The translations under genes were made by a program, and so were the position numbers. Below are positions 11,169 to 19,973 of a stretch of 64,000 bases of DNA, in pieces. The stretch is from Myxococcales bacterium 68-20 (GTDB lineage: Bacteria > Myxococcota_A > Polyangia > Polyangiales > Polyangiaceae). The DNA is taken from assembly GCA_001899635.1 (NCBI GenBank), contig MKVQ01000016.1, positions 293,454 through 357,453 of the forward strand, given 5' to 3'. Each line of letters begins with the position of its first letter. Positions within the stretch are counted from its first letter, which is position 1. A model generated the notes under the pieces. That model did no database searches. It saw only the letters and a list, made by a program, of their open reading frames with translations, and had not been told where the DNA came from.

Positions 11169-11825
11169 ATGGCGAAGGCAGAGAACAAGGCTCGGTCGGG
11201 AGCCGCACCGACCGACCCGGTAGCCCTGGCGCGAAGCACGGTGCTCGAAGGCGTGGGGCGCGAGGTCGCTGCGAGCTTCCCGGGGATCACGCGGCTCGGC
11301 GGTCAGATCGTCGCGGCCCTCTACCTCGCCGACGAGCCGCTCTCGATGGACGCGCTGAGCGAGGAGCTCGGCCGATCGAAGAGCAACGTCTTCGCGAACC
11401 TCCGCGGGCTCGAGGCCGCGGGGATCGTCGAGCGGCGGCGCGCGTCCGGATCACGGCACGACGCGTTCGCGCTTCGCGGCAAGTACCCCGACGTCGTCGT
11501 CGGCGCGTACCTGTCACGCCTCCGCCGCGTGGTCCTCGACAAGGTGAACCTCTGCGGCCGCGCGCTCGAGATGCTCGGCGATACGCGCGGCGAGGAGGCG
11601 GACGCGATGCGCGAGAAGCTCACGTCGCTCCAGAGCAAGTACGAGCGCTTCGCGACGGTGTTCGAGCTCGTTCCGATCGCCGACGGCCCGATCGATCTGG
11701 AGGAGGTCCTCGACGGCCTCCCCCCGAACATCCTCGGCACCGTCGCCACGATGGCGAAGCGCGCGCTCGGGCTCGGGCCGCGCGCGGCCGCTGGCCCCAA
11801 GGCCGCGGCCGGACGCAAGCCCTGA
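11169..11825 (+). CDS. GbsR/MarR-family transcriptional regulator
   Basis: A 218-residue protein with a winged helix at residues about 45-105. The recognition region LSMDALSEELGRSKSNVFANLRGLEAAGIVERR splits as the GbsR subfamily does (the SKSNV-NLR-L--aGIV pattern), and the C-terminal half is helical. Members control osmoprotectant or membrane-transport genes in other bacteria; the target here is unknown. It is divergent from the DUF255 gene with about 150 bases between, so it may control itself and that gene. The last 20 residues are an Ala/Gly/Lys tail. The start is the ATG at 11169, since the frame upstream has no homology. Confidence 0.82.
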   Translation: MAKAENKARSGAAPTDPVALARSTVLEGVGREVAASFPGITRLGGQIVAALYLADEPLSMDALSEELGRSKSNVFANLRGLEAAGIVERRRASGSRHDAFALRGKYPDVVVGAYLSRLRRVVLDKVNLCGRALEMLGDTRGEEADAMREKLTSLQSKYERFATVFELVPIADGPIDLEEVLDGLPPNILGTVATMAKRALGLGPRAAAGPKAAAGRKP

Positions 11826-11848
11826 AGGCCCGCTTCGCGCGCGACGCC

Positions 11849-13084
11849 TCAGGCCGCGGTGATCTCGACGCGGAGGAGCTTCCGACCGATGAAGAGGTAG
11901 TCGCCATGACCAAGCTCGCGCTCGGCCTTGAGGCGGATGTACGTGCCGTTGCGCGAGCCCATGTCCGTGAGCGTGAGCCCGCCGCCGCTCTCCTCGATCT
12001 TGCAGTGCGAACCGCTCATATAGAGGTCGGTCGGGAAGTTGAGATCGCCGCCCTCGCGGCCGATCTGGAGCGACGAGTTGCGCGCGCAGACCGTCATCCC
12101 CAGCCCGCTGCCCTGGAGCACCTGCGTGATGCGGAACGAGCTCTGATGCTTCGGTGACGAGTAGAAGTAGGTGCCGTCCGGTCCGGGCTGATCGTTCAGC
12201 TTCGGCGTGGCGTCGACACGGAACACCTGCTCTCCGGCGAGGAAGTGATCCTCGGGAACGATCTCGACGCTGCCACGCACGCGCACGTAGACGCCGTTGA
12301 GCGAGCCCTCGTCACGAACGCAGAGCGTACCGTTGCGATAGAAGAAGTTGGCGTGCCTCGGCGAGACGAACGGATCGTCGGGGAAGACGAGCTGCCCGGC
12401 CTTCCCGACGACGTGCTGCTCGGCGTTCAGCTGGTAGCTGAGCCCCTCGACGCCCTCGCCGCGGATCAGGATCAGCTTCGCCTTGCCCGGCGCCTGGAGC
12501 TGCCCGAAGAACTGCGTTCGCGCGTTCATGATTTCGGGCGGGACTGCGGCGCCGCAACGCCCGCAGAACTTGTGCCCCACGGGAACCGGGGTGGAGCAGG
12601 AACGGCACACGAAGTTCTTGGCTTGATCCATGAGCTCCTCGAGACTCAGACTCTTCGGCTTCGATGATGACTTCACGGACGCGATGGCGCCGGAAGGGCG
12701 GCCGCCACGCGTAGACGGGGGTGGGGATGAGCCGGGCTTCCGCGCGTCCGCGCGGCCCGGACCAGGGTCGGGCGTCGTCCGGCCGACGACGAGCGGGTCG
12801 GGAACGTCGCCGCGCGCGGCTCGCGAGCGGTCGTCCGGCGGAGCCGAGCCGTTGCCTGCGAGCCGAGCCGCCTCCCGCGTCGTGGGCGGCGCCTTGCTGA
12901 CCGGGGGCTCCGACGGAGCGGCTCGAAGGCTCTCGGCCGGGGTCGGCGACAGCCGCGCTTCATGAGGCAGCGACGCGCCGAACGCGCCGAGCGCGAGCCG
13001 GTTCGAGCACGACGGACAGGTCGTGGTCCGGAGCGCCGCGTAGGCCTCGCAGTGCCCGCAGACGATGCCGATATCCTGTTCCAT
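11849..13084 (-). CDS. Twin zinc-ribbon, twin FHA domain protein
   Basis: A 411-residue soluble protein. Two zinc ribbons are visible: C9-x2-C12...C23-x2-C26 at the N-terminus, and CRSC...CGRC in the middle. A Pro/Ser/Ala-rich linker separates them. Two FHA phosphothreonine-binding domains follow, each with the SxxH and NG signature: VSPRHANFFY with SLNGVYVRV, and MSGSHCKIEE with SRNGTYIRL. Such proteins read out Ser/Thr kinase signalling, and kinases are encoded at 6-7 kb and 32.5-34 kb, but no direct partner is shown. The ATG at 13084 is chosen because the zinc ribbon starts there; the frame extends 14 codons further upstream. Confidence 0.87.
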   Translation of the reverse strand: MEQDIGIVCGHCEAYAALRTTTCPSCSNRLALGAFGASLPHEARLSPTPAESLRAAPSEPPVSKAPPTTREAARLAGNGSAPPDDRSRAARGDVPDPLVVGRTTPDPGPGRADARKPGSSPPPSTRGGRPSGAIASVKSSSKPKSLSLEELMDQAKNFVCRSCSTPVPVGHKFCGRCGAAVPPEIMNARTQFFGQLQAPGKAKLILIRGEGVEGLSYQLNAEQHVVGKAGQLVFPDDPFVSPRHANFFYRNGTLCVRDEGSLNGVYVRVRGSVEIVPEDHFLAGEQVFRVDATPKLNDQPGPDGTYFYSSPKHQSSFRITQVLQGSGLGMTVCARNSSLQIGREGGDLNFPTDLYMSGSHCKIEESGGGLTLTDMGSRNGTYIRLKAERELGHGDYLFIGRKLLRVEITAA

Positions 13085-13110
13085 CGAGCGCCCCGAGCTT
13101 ACACCAGATC

Positions 13111-13134
13111 GGGGCTCGCGCCCCAACCCCCCGC
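13111..13134 (+). repeat. Dispersed GGGGCT-CGCCCCAAC-CCGC intergenic motif, copy 1
   Basis: The bases ggggctcgcgccccaacccc at 13111-13130 resemble the repeat at 34700-34763 (ggggctgcgccccaacgaccc). Both lie in intergenic DNA and contain the palindromic GGGGC...GCCCC core. Confidence 0.5.
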
Positions 13135-13246
13135 AGTCGTGTCCCCAGTCGCCCCCGGTGGTGCCCGACCACCCGCATGAGGTGGGCTTGCACCCGCGGT
13201 CGATGACCGGCGGGGCTCCGAATGCCGGCCACGGCTACGCTGCCCC

Positions 13247-13876
13247 TCACCAGAGGATGTCGAAGCGCCTCGAGCTGTCCGTGTACCGTTCGCCCCAGAG
13301 CCGGAAGACGATGTGCTCGCACGTCGCGGCATCGACCTGACCGAAGTCGCGCGAGTCGTGGTGCATGACTCGATTGTCACTCACCAGGTAGAGCCTGCCC
13401 GCCTCGACCAGGGCCGAGCGGGTCCCCGTGATCATCTCGCTGTTCGTCAGGTACTCGAAGCTCCAGGCGCCAGTGTCTGCAACCCCACACTGCATCGTCA
13501 CGAGGTTCCCCGTGATCGGATGAGCGACCACCTGCTGCTTGCACCAGGTGCGCGCGGAGACAGGCTTGCCGTTCGTGGAGATGCCGGCGTCCGACACCTC
13601 GACGCGATCGCCGGGCACGCCGAAGACGCGTCCGACGACGTACTCGCCGGCCGTCTGCGGTGACGCGCAGCGCGCGAGCTCGCCCCACCGCGGAACGCGC
13701 CCGCGATGGATGAGCAGCTTGTCCTCGGGCATGAGCGTCGGGAGGATCGACGCGGGGAACTGCACCTCCTGCCCGCGGGGCACGACCCAGACGTCGACCA
13801 CCAGCAGGTAGAGCAGGAGCCCGATCGCGCCCAGGATCCCCCCGAGCCACATGATTAACCGCGTGAGCTCCTTCAC
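13247..13876 (-). CDS. Signal peptidase I homologue lacking the catalytic lysine
   Basis: About 209 residues with one N-terminal membrane helix (residues 8-32) and an S26 peptidase-like periplasmic domain. The serine box is present in altered form (PASILPTL, S43, where the family has SM-PTL). The box normally reading KRVVGLPGD reads GRVFGVPGD, placing G82 where the general-base lysine belongs. The last box (SDNR--HHDSRDFG) is well conserved. Without the lysine the Ser/Lys dyad is missing, so it is either inactive or uses another base. Start is uncertain: GTG 13876 precedes the membrane helix, while a TTG at 13912 would add 12 residues. It ends upstream of the FHA gene on the same strand. Confidence 0.75.
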   Translation of the reverse strand: MKELTRLIMWLGGILGAIGLLLYLLVVDVWVVPRGQEVQFPASILPTLMPEDKLLIHRGRVPRWGELARCASPQTAGEYVVGRVFGVPGDRVEVSDAGISTNGKPVSARTWCKQQVVAHPITGNLVTMQCGVADTGAWSFEYLTNSEMITGTRSALVEAGRLYLVSDNRVMHHDSRDFGQVDAATCEHIVFRLWGERYTDSSRRFDILW

Positions 13877-13954
13877 ACGGCGGAGCCTAACGAGAGCCGT
13901 CGGAGGCGCCAAGTGAGCGGCGATCCAACCGGCGCGAGACGCGCGTAGGTCGCG

Positions 13955-15379
13955 TCAGGTCGCCGGCACCTTCTCGACTCGTTCCCCGTTCGCATTCGCG
14001 ACCGGAGCCGAAGCCTCTCGCATGAGCTCGACCATGACGAGCGCGCCGGTCGTCTTGCCCCTCTCCTCGACGTTCTCCGCCGAGACGCGCCCGCCATGTG
14101 CCTCGACGATCCGCCGGACGAGCGAGAGACCGAGGCCGATCCCGTGAGCGCCAGGCGAGCGTGCCGCGCCGGTACCGGTCACGAACGGATCGAACGCACG
14201 CGGGAGGATGTCGGCGGCGAAGCCGGGCCCCCGATCGCGAACGGTGACCCGGACGGCCTCGGCGGTCGCCGACGCGGTCACGACGAGCGGGACGTCCTTC
14301 GGATGACCGTATGCCCACGCGTTCGCGAGCAGGTTGTGGAGCGCCCGGCCGAGCAGCGCCGGATCGATCGACACGCTGATGTCCTCGTCGATCCCGTCAG
14401 CGACGACGCTCACCAGGCCCGTCGTCTCGGCCGCCGCGCGCTCCTCGAGCCAGGAGCGAAGCTCGATCGGCTCGCGGCGCACGTCCGCCAGGCCTGCTCT
14501 CGCCGAGGCGAGGAGATCGCCGAGGATCGCGTCCATCTCGACGAGCTGGCGATCGACGTCGTCGAGCGCACGCGCAACGGGCGCCGGAGCAAGCGCAGGC
14601 GCAGGCGTCCCCTCCATGTCGTCCGGCGGGACGACGCCCGTCCGCTCGCGCGCGATCTCGAGCGCCACCCGGGCACGCCCGAGCGGTGAGCGCAGCTCGT
14701 GGCTGATCGCGGCGAGGAGCTCGCGTTGCTCGAGCACCACGCGCGAGATGCGGTCGGCCATGCCATCGAAGGCGCGTCCGAGATCCCGCACCTCCTCCGC
14801 GACCCAGCGCGTCGACAGGTTGTCGACACCGGTGCGCGCGCCGAGGTCGCCCGAGCCGAACTTCTCCGCGGCCTTTGCGACATGCTCGAGCGGACGGGCG
14901 AGATGCATCGACACGCGCCGCGCGACCACGCCGAGGACGACGAGCGCCGCCAGCAGCGCGACGACGATGCGCCATGGCTGCGGGGCCTGCGTGCCGGTCC
15001 GGAGCTCGAGCGTGCCGACGATCTCGCCGCGCCTCACGATGGGCACGTGAGCGACGCCCTCCTCGAAGACGATGCCGCCGGGGCGGGCTCGCCTGCCGGT
15101 CTCGGGAAAGAGGCTCGCATCACGCCGGACGCGAATGTCGAGCCCGGTCGTCTCGCGCAGCTCGCGCACGTAGGCGTCGGTCGCAGCCGGATCGTCCCAG
15201 AGTCTGCCCACGCGCTGCTGCACGTGACGCGACATCACGCGCGTCGGGTATTCACCGCCGTCGCTGCTCGTGAGCATCGTGGTCAGGACGCTCGCTCCGA
15301 TGGCGAGGAGGATCGCGGCCAGGAACCAGAAGAGGAGCCGAGCCTGCAGCCCGCGAACGCCTCGGCGTCGCGGCCTCAC
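13955..15379 (-). CDS. Sensor histidine kinase, CpxA-like architecture
   Basis: A 474-residue membrane kinase: helix 1 (about 14-34), a periplasmic region of about 95 residues, helix 2 (about 130-150), a HAMP domain, then HisKA with AAISHELRSPLGRA (phospho-acceptor H227). The HATPase_c domain shows NLLANAWAYG, RDRGPGFA and GIGLGLSLVRRI boxes. It should autophosphorylate and pass phosphate to the regulator encoded just upstream. Its start overlaps the stop of that regulator by ATGA (15376-15379), so translation is coupled. An Ala/Pro-rich insertion (EGTPAPALAPAP) follows the H box. The signal sensed is unknown. Confidence 0.92.
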   Translation of the reverse strand: MRPRRRGVRGLQARLLFWFLAAILLAIGASVLTTMLTSSDGGEYPTRVMSRHVQQRVGRLWDDPAATDAYVRELRETTGLDIRVRRDASLFPETGRRARPGGIVFEEGVAHVPIVRRGEIVGTLELRTGTQAPQPWRIVVALLAALVVLGVVARRVSMHLARPLEHVAKAAEKFGSGDLGARTGVDNLSTRWVAEEVRDLGRAFDGMADRISRVVLEQRELLAAISHELRSPLGRARVALEIARERTGVVPPDDMEGTPAPALAPAPVARALDDVDRQLVEMDAILGDLLASARAGLADVRREPIELRSWLEERAAAETTGLVSVVADGIDEDISVSIDPALLGRALHNLLANAWAYGHPKDVPLVVTASATAEAVRVTVRDRGPGFAADILPRAFDPFVTGTGAARSPGAHGIGLGLSLVRRIVEAHGGRVSAENVEERGKTTGALVMVELMREASAPVANANGERVEKVPAT

Positions 15380-16116
15380 GACGGCCTCGCGAGGACGTAG
15401 CCGACCCCGCGTACCGTCTTGATGAAGCGCGGGTCCTTCGGATCGTCCTCGAGCTTCTGGCGGAGCCGGCTCACGTGGACGTCGAGCGAGCGATCGACGC
15501 TCGGGTCGTAGGTCATCGGTTCGGATCGCGTGCCGACCGCAACGCGCGGCTTGTTCTGCTCGCGGACGAGCGACGCGAGGTCCTCGCGCGTGACCGTGTC
15601 CCCCGCGCGCTTCGCCAGCTCGACGAGGATCCGGAACTCGTAGGCCGTGAGCGACACCGGCACGCCGCCACGGCTCACCGTGAGGCCGGCGACGTCGATC
15701 TCGATCGGCCCCACGACGATCCGACCCGGCTCGGCCTTCGCGACGCTCGCGGGCTTCGCGCGACGAAGGACTGCGCGCACGCGTGCGAGGAGCTCGCGCG
15801 GATTGAACGGCTTCGGCACGTAGTCGTCCGCGCCGAGCTCGAGACCGACGATCCGATCGGCGTCGTCACCGCGCGCGGTGAGCATCACGATGGGCACGTC
15901 GTGGATCGCGCGAATGCGACGACAGACCTCGAAGCCGTCCATCCCCGGAAGCATCACGTCGAGCAAGACGACGTCGAACGCAGCCTCGCCGGTGAGCGCA
16001 GCGAGCCCCGCCTGGCCGTCTTCGACGTGGACGACCGTGACCTGGTGAGGCTGGAGATATTCGTCGAGCAATCGAGCCAGATCGCGATCGTCGTCGACGA
16101 GCAACGCCTTGATCAT
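15376..16116 (-). CDS. OmpR-family response regulator, CpxR-like
   Basis: A 246-residue regulator: receiver with acidic pocket D8-D10, phospho-acceptor D53 in VVLLDVMLPGMDG, T/K signature (MLTARGD, VPKPFNPRELLARV), then an OmpR/PhoB winged helix (LTAYEFRILVELAKRAGDTVTRE ending KTVRGVGYVLARP). An insertion in the winged helix contains EQNKPRVAVGTRSEPM. The order regulator then kinase with an ATGA overlap identifies the cognate pair. The gene begins 9 bases after the TPR-protein stop, so three genes appear to form one transcript. Confidence 0.93.
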   Translation of the reverse strand: MIKALLVDDDRDLARLLDEYLQPHQVTVVHVEDGQAGLAALTGEAAFDVVLLDVMLPGMDGFEVCRRIRAIHDVPIVMLTARGDDADRIVGLELGADDYVPKPFNPRELLARVRAVLRRAKPASVAKAEPGRIVVGPIEIDVAGLTVSRGGVPVSLTAYEFRILVELAKRAGDTVTREDLASLVREQNKPRVAVGTRSEPMTYDPSVDRSLDVHVSRLRQKLEDDPKDPRFIKTVRGVGYVLARPS

Positions 16117-16124
16117 CGATCCAC

Positions 16125-17180
16125 TCAGAGCGCGCCGCTGGCGACGAGCGCGGCCTTCAGATGATTCTTCGCACGGAGCGCGTACGGTCCGTCGGGGTGC
16201 TGGACGATGAAGATCGAGAACGCATCAGCAGAGAGATCGAAGCGACCGGCACGGTAGTAGGCGACGCCGAGCGCATAGGCCGTCGGGTAGCTGGGGTCGA
16301 TCGTCCCGAGCTTCTTGATCTTGTCCGCGCGCCAGAGCTCTGCCTGCCGGCGCTCCTCGACGTTCGCACGCGCGCAGGCCTCCGCCGTCGTCGCAGCCGA
16401 CCGCTGGGTCTCGAGCGCGAGCCGGCGCGACTCCGGCGGCCGCGGGTGATCGATGTAGAAAGCGTAGAGCGCGCGCTGTTCGTCCAGCGTGAGCGCGAGC
16501 GCGGCGTTCGTGTCGGTGCCGGCGAGGACGTTCCACACCGTCTTGAACATGACCCGGCGCTCGTCGTCGGTGAGGATGATCTTGCGATCGACGACCCAGC
16601 CCGCGTCGCCCGCGCGCTGGACGAAGGGCGCGGCGAGATCGACGAAGTCCTCCGAGCTCTCGCCCGTGGCCTCCCATCGCGTGAGCGCATCGAGGAAGCG
16701 CCGCGTCTGGAGCGACCGGAGGGCGACCAGATCGTCAGCAGCGTCCTCGCGGCGAGCCAGATCGCGGAGCGCGCCGTCGAGCTGACGGCGTGCGTCGACC
16801 ATCCCGAGCTCGTCGACGCCCCTGGCCTCTGCACCGTTCAGCTCACGGAGCGCAGAGCCGACGGCGAGGACGTCGGACGGCAGACGCTCCGCCTCGGCGG
16901 CGGCTGCTCGCCTGTCGTCCGCCCGCGCGATGCTGGCGAGGACGCGCACGTCGACGCGCGGCAGCGGAACCGCGTCGGGCGCCGTCGCCCGAGGCATCAT
17001 CAGAAGGAGGAGGACGACCGCGACACTCAGCGGAATGGCCGCGAGCCAGCGCCCGCCCTTCCGCTCCCGATCTGCCTTCGCAGCCTCGCGCGCGCGTGCA
17101 AGCGCCTTTTCGACCTGTGGCGGAAGCGCGGACGTCCGTGGGCGCTTCTCGTCGCTCTTTTCCTTGTCGTCCGCGGCCAC
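16125..17180 (-). CDS. Single-pass membrane protein with C-terminal TPR-like repeats
   Basis: A 351-residue protein I cannot assign to a named family. A basic, coiled N-terminal segment (1-44) precedes one membrane helix (about 45-62, WLAAIPLSVAVVLLLLMM) and a helical extracytoplasmic part. The last 50 residues (YPTAYALGVAYYRAGRFDLSA followed by DAFSIFIVQHPDGPYA) look like a TPR unit of the kind seen in YbgF/BamD-like proteins. It is the first gene of the apparent TPR-regulator-kinase transcript, which suggests an envelope-linked role, possibly in the stimulus sensed by the pair. Function is unknown. Confidence 0.75.
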   Translation of the reverse strand: MAADDKEKSDEKRPRTSALPPQVEKALARAREAAKADRERKGGRWLAAIPLSVAVVLLLLMMPRATAPDAVPLPRVDVRVLASIARADDRRAAAAEAERLPSDVLAVGSALRELNGAEARGVDELGMVDARRQLDGALRDLARREDAADDLVALRSLQTRRFLDALTRWEATGESSEDFVDLAAPFVQRAGDAGWVVDRKIILTDDERRVMFKTVWNVLAGTDTNAALALTLDEQRALYAFYIDHPRPPESRRLALETQRSAATTAEACARANVEERRQAELWRADKIKKLGTIDPSYPTAYALGVAYYRAGRFDLSADAFSIFIVQHPDGPYALRAKNHLKAALVASGAL

Positions 17181-17247
17181 ACGAGAATGCTACCATCGAG
17201 CGAGCGTTCGTTGCGCGGACTGCGCGGACGCCAGAGGAGCCCTCGTC

Positions 17248-17568
17248 GTGATCGAGAAGCGTCGCTTCGCTCGTGCACCGATCGATTTGCCTGTTCTGTT
17301 CGCCAAGAAAGGCAGCGCCGAATCGGCGAGCGGGATCGGAAAGGACATCTCGATCGGCGGAATCTTCATCGAGACGACCTCGCCCGCGTCGTTCGGCGCC
17401 GAGGTCGTCGTTCGCGTTCGGCTGAAGACGCCGAACGACCATCAGGACTTCGACCTCCCCGGCGTCGTTCGCTGGGTGCGTTCGGGTGGAATGGGCGTGC
17501 AGTTCGGCCTGCTCGGCGCTCTCGAGACCCACGCGATCACCGAGCTCGGCAAGGCCGCCGGCCGTTGA
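17248..17568 (+). CDS. PilZ-domain protein
   Basis: A 106-residue single-domain protein. The c-di-GMP-binding motifs are visible: EKRRFARAPIDLPV (the RxxxR element) and DISIGGIFIET (the D/NxSxxG element), followed by a beta-barrel ending GVVRWVRSGGMGVQF, typical of myxobacterial PilZ adaptors. It would act as a c-di-GMP receptor, for example for the diguanylate cyclase at 2.6 kb. Start is GTG 17248 with AGAGGAG about ten bases upstream; the longer frame to 16930 overlaps the divergent TPR gene and lacks homology. Confidence 0.85.
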   Translation: MIEKRRFARAPIDLPVLFAKKGSAESASGIGKDISIGGIFIETTSPASFGAEVVVRVRLKTPNDHQDFDLPGVVRWVRSGGMGVQFGLLGALETHAITELGKAAGR

Positions 17569-17570
17569 GG

Positions 17571-17596
17571 CGTCGCTCGCGCCATCGCGAGCGACG
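17571..17596. terminator. Bidirectional hairpin between convergent genes
   Basis: Perfect 11-base arms cgtcgctcgcg (17571-17581) and cgcgagcgacg (17586-17596) with a CCAT loop sit between the stop codons of the PilZ gene (+) and the FecR-like gene (-). There is no strong T run. Confidence 0.6.
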
Positions 17597-17598
17597 AT

Positions 17599-19020
17599 TC
17601 AATACGAGAACTCGATCGGGATCGTGACGAGACCGGTCTCGTCGAGCTTCGTCTTGTAGATCGCCTTGGCGGCGCAGCTCTGGATGTCGGGCGAGAGCGG
17701 CGGCGTGAACTGAGCCGATTCGACGGCGCCGGCGGCGGACACGCGCAGGCGGAGGGTGCTGTTCACGGTGACGTGCACGTCATCCGCGCCTCGAGCACGC
17801 CCGCCGAGCGCAGCGCAGTCTCGAACCGCCTCCGCGATCGCCTCGCGCGCGCGCAGGCCGGCGCTCGAGGCCTTCGCGCCCGGAGCGGTGCCGTCGGGTC
17901 GGGTCGCAGGGCCCTTCGCGACGACGGAGCGCGGCGCCGGCGGGGCGGGCTCGGGCTGCTCCGGCGACGAAGAGCTCTCGGGTCGCCCGGCGCCCAGGGC
18001 GATCTCCTGCCCGCCGAGCGGGACCGGCGCCCGCACGGAGGACGGCGCATGATCGATGCGAAGCGTGGCGAGGTCGGTCGCGTCGAGCTCGACGTGTGCG
18101 GGCGCGGTGACGATCGTCCCGTGCGTCACGCCAGTACGCGGAGGCACGCCGATCGAGACGACGCCTTCGGTGAGGTCGACGACGACGCGATTGCCCGACC
18201 GCGCCACGCGCAGGTGCGTTCCATGAACGGCAACACGAACGACGCTGCGCTCAGTCGCGATGTCCACGGCGAAGGCCTCGCCGGACGCCACCGGCACGAC
18301 CTGCGCCTCGATCGCCCCGTGGTCGAGCCCGAGCACGAGCGGCTCTCCCGCCGACGTCACCCGCGCGCGCGCGACGGGGCCGCGGGCAACCTCACCCTGC
18401 GCGCTGTCCTGCTCGATCAGCCAGGTCACCTTGCGCGGACGCTCGAAGACCGCACGCGCGCCGTCGACGTCGATCGCGTCCCCCGCGTGGAGGGCGTAGC
18501 CCGGCGACGCGACATTCCCACCGATCCGGACCTCACCCGCGCCCTCGGTCGTGCGAAGCGAGCTCGCGGAGGCACGCTCGCCCGAAGACGACGGCCGGTC
18601 GTCGAGCGCGGCCTCGCGGAGCGCTGCGTGCCGGTCGTTGCGCACGAAGAGGGCTACCGCAGCCGCAGCGGCGAGGACGACCGCGCCTGCGCGAAGCGCG
18701 ACGTCACGCGATCGTGATCGTCGCGAGCGCTCGACGTCGCGGAGGAGCGCCGGCTTCTCCTCCGTCTCGATGGCGGTCATCACGCGCGACTCGAGGCGGG
18801 ACCAGTCGAGGTCCGCAAGCACGTCGCGCTTCGCCGGCGACGGAGGCTCGGTCGATTGCGAAGGCGCCGCCCGGACGTCGAGATGCTCCTTCGCCTCCGC
18901 GACGAGCGCATCGAGCGCACGTCCCTCCGCCGACCGCGACGAAGGCTCGAGCTCGTCCCATCCGCCCGTGGAGATGTTCGCGCCAGAGGTGGACTTGCGA
19001 CCCGCGTCGAACTTGCTCAT
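17599..19020 (-). CDS. FecR-domain protein with TonB/AgmX-like C-terminus
   Basis: A 473-residue protein. A cytoplasmic segment (1-100) containing LDWSRLESRVMTAIE precedes one membrane helix (about 105-125). A FecR-like beta domain follows (about 160-310, with TTEGAGEVRIGG, AGDAIDVDG, VHGTHLRVARSGN and VVVDLTEGVVSIGV). After a Pro/Ala linker comes a C-terminal domain with paired cysteines, RLRVSAAGAVESAQF and KTKLDETGLVTIPIEF, resembling the TonB-like ends of myxobacterial AgmX/PglI proteins. The start ATG overlaps the stop of the ECF sigma gene by ATGA, the classic arrangement of an ECF sigma and its membrane regulator, so an anti-sigma role is likely. Confidence 0.82.
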   Translation of the reverse strand: MSKFDAGRKSTSGANISTGGWDELEPSSRSAEGRALDALVAEAKEHLDVRAAPSQSTEPPSPAKRDVLADLDWSRLESRVMTAIETEEKPALLRDVERSRRSRSRDVALRAGAVVLAAAAAVALFVRNDRHAALREAALDDRPSSSGERASASSLRTTEGAGEVRIGGNVASPGYALHAGDAIDVDGARAVFERPRKVTWLIEQDSAQGEVARGPVARARVTSAGEPLVLGLDHGAIEAQVVPVASGEAFAVDIATERSVVRVAVHGTHLRVARSGNRVVVDLTEGVVSIGVPPRTGVTHGTIVTAPAHVELDATDLATLRIDHAPSSVRAPVPLGGQEIALGAGRPESSSSPEQPEPAPPAPRSVVAKGPATRPDGTAPGAKASSAGLRAREAIAEAVRDCAALGGRARGADDVHVTVNSTLRLRVSAAGAVESAQFTPPLSPDIQSCAAKAIYKTKLDETGLVTIPIEFSY

Positions 19021-19823
19021 GGCTCGTCCCCCCTCTTCGTGAACGAGGCACTGAGACCTGCAAGCGAAGGTTCGTCGGCGAGCATCTCCTCGAGCTCGCG
19101 CCGTGCGTAGAAGAGCCGCGTCCGGACCGTGAGGACGGGCGCCCCGACGATCTCCGCGATCTCCGCCGGTGAGAGCCCCTCGAGCTCGTGGAGGACGAAG
19201 ACGACCCGCTTCTTCTCGGCGAGACGCGCGAGGAGTCGCTGGAACGCGCGCATCCGTTCGCAGCGCTCGGCGTCCTCGTCGGGGAGCGGTCGCTCGTCGT
19301 CCGCGACGACGTCGCCCGGCGCCTCTTCCGTGAGCACGGGCCGACTCCGAGCCGAACGGCGGTGCATGAGGACGACGTTGACGGTGACTCGATGGAGCCA
19401 CGTCGAGAACTTCGACTGACCGCGGAAGTCCTTGAGGCTCCGGAAGACCTGGACGAAGACCTCCTGGACGACGTCCTCGAGATCCGAGGGCGCGTTCAGC
19501 ATCCGGTAGACGAGCCGCGCTACATCGGCACGATGCTGGACGAAGATCTCCTTGAAGGCGGCAGCATCCCCTGCCCCCGCACGACGCAGCAGCCCCTCGT
19601 CCTCCGTCGTGTGCGATCGGGTAGGAGGAGCCGAGAGCGTGGGCAGCAAGCGGAGCGAAGCGGCGGCGGCCACCTGCTGTCCGTTGCCAGGCGTCGGAAC
19701 GACATTCACCCGCGCCCGCTCGGCGACGGAAACTTGGCCCGAAGCCGCGCGCAGGCCGACGCTGGCAACATGGCCATCGTCGCTGTCACCGTGCTCCTCG
19801 GGGTAGTGCTCTTCGACGCCCAC
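19017..19823 (-). CDS. ECF (sigma70-family) RNA polymerase sigma factor
   Basis: A 268-residue protein. Region 2 shows DVARLVYRMLNAPSDLEDVVQ and the promoter-melting segment FSTWLHRVTVNVVL. Region 4 shows RLAEKKRVVFVLHELEGLS and the helix-turn-helix AEIAEIVGAPVLTVRTRLF. An unusual 80-residue Ala/Thr-rich N-terminal extension has no match to sigma domains. GTG 19823 is the frame's first start, but GTG 19709 would give a more normal 230-residue protein. It is co-transcribed with the FecR-like gene (ATGA overlap), which likely restrains it. Target genes are unknown. Confidence 0.9.
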   Translation of the reverse strand: MGVEEHYPEEHGDSDDGHVASVGLRAASGQVSVAERARVNVVPTPGNGQQVAAAASLRLLPTLSAPPTRSHTTEDEGLLRRAGAGDAAAFKEIFVQHRADVARLVYRMLNAPSDLEDVVQEVFVQVFRSLKDFRGQSKFSTWLHRVTVNVVLMHRRSARSRPVLTEEAPGDVVADDERPLPDEDAERCERMRAFQRLLARLAEKKRVVFVLHELEGLSPAEIAEIVGAPVLTVRTRLFYARRELEEMLADEPSLAGLSASFTKRGDEP

Positions 19824-19879
19824 GACTTCGTCAACCGTCGCACGCGCCGTCTCTGAGCGCTAGGGACGCAGACAAACGA

Positions 19880-19908
19880 CTCCGGCCGCGCAAGCGCGCG
19901 TACCGGAG
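19880..19908 (-). terminator. Hairpin after the small gene at 19974-20300
   Basis: Arms CTCCGG (19880-19885) and CCGGAG (19903-19908) with an inner GCGC stem. In the reverse direction it is followed by TCGTTTGTCTG, a weak T-rich stretch, about 65 bases past the stop. Confidence 0.5.
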
Positions 19909-19973
19909 CAACGTCGTATCGGTCGAGGGCCGCCTCGCGTCGAGCGATCCGCTCGCACACGAAGCGAAGGCGC

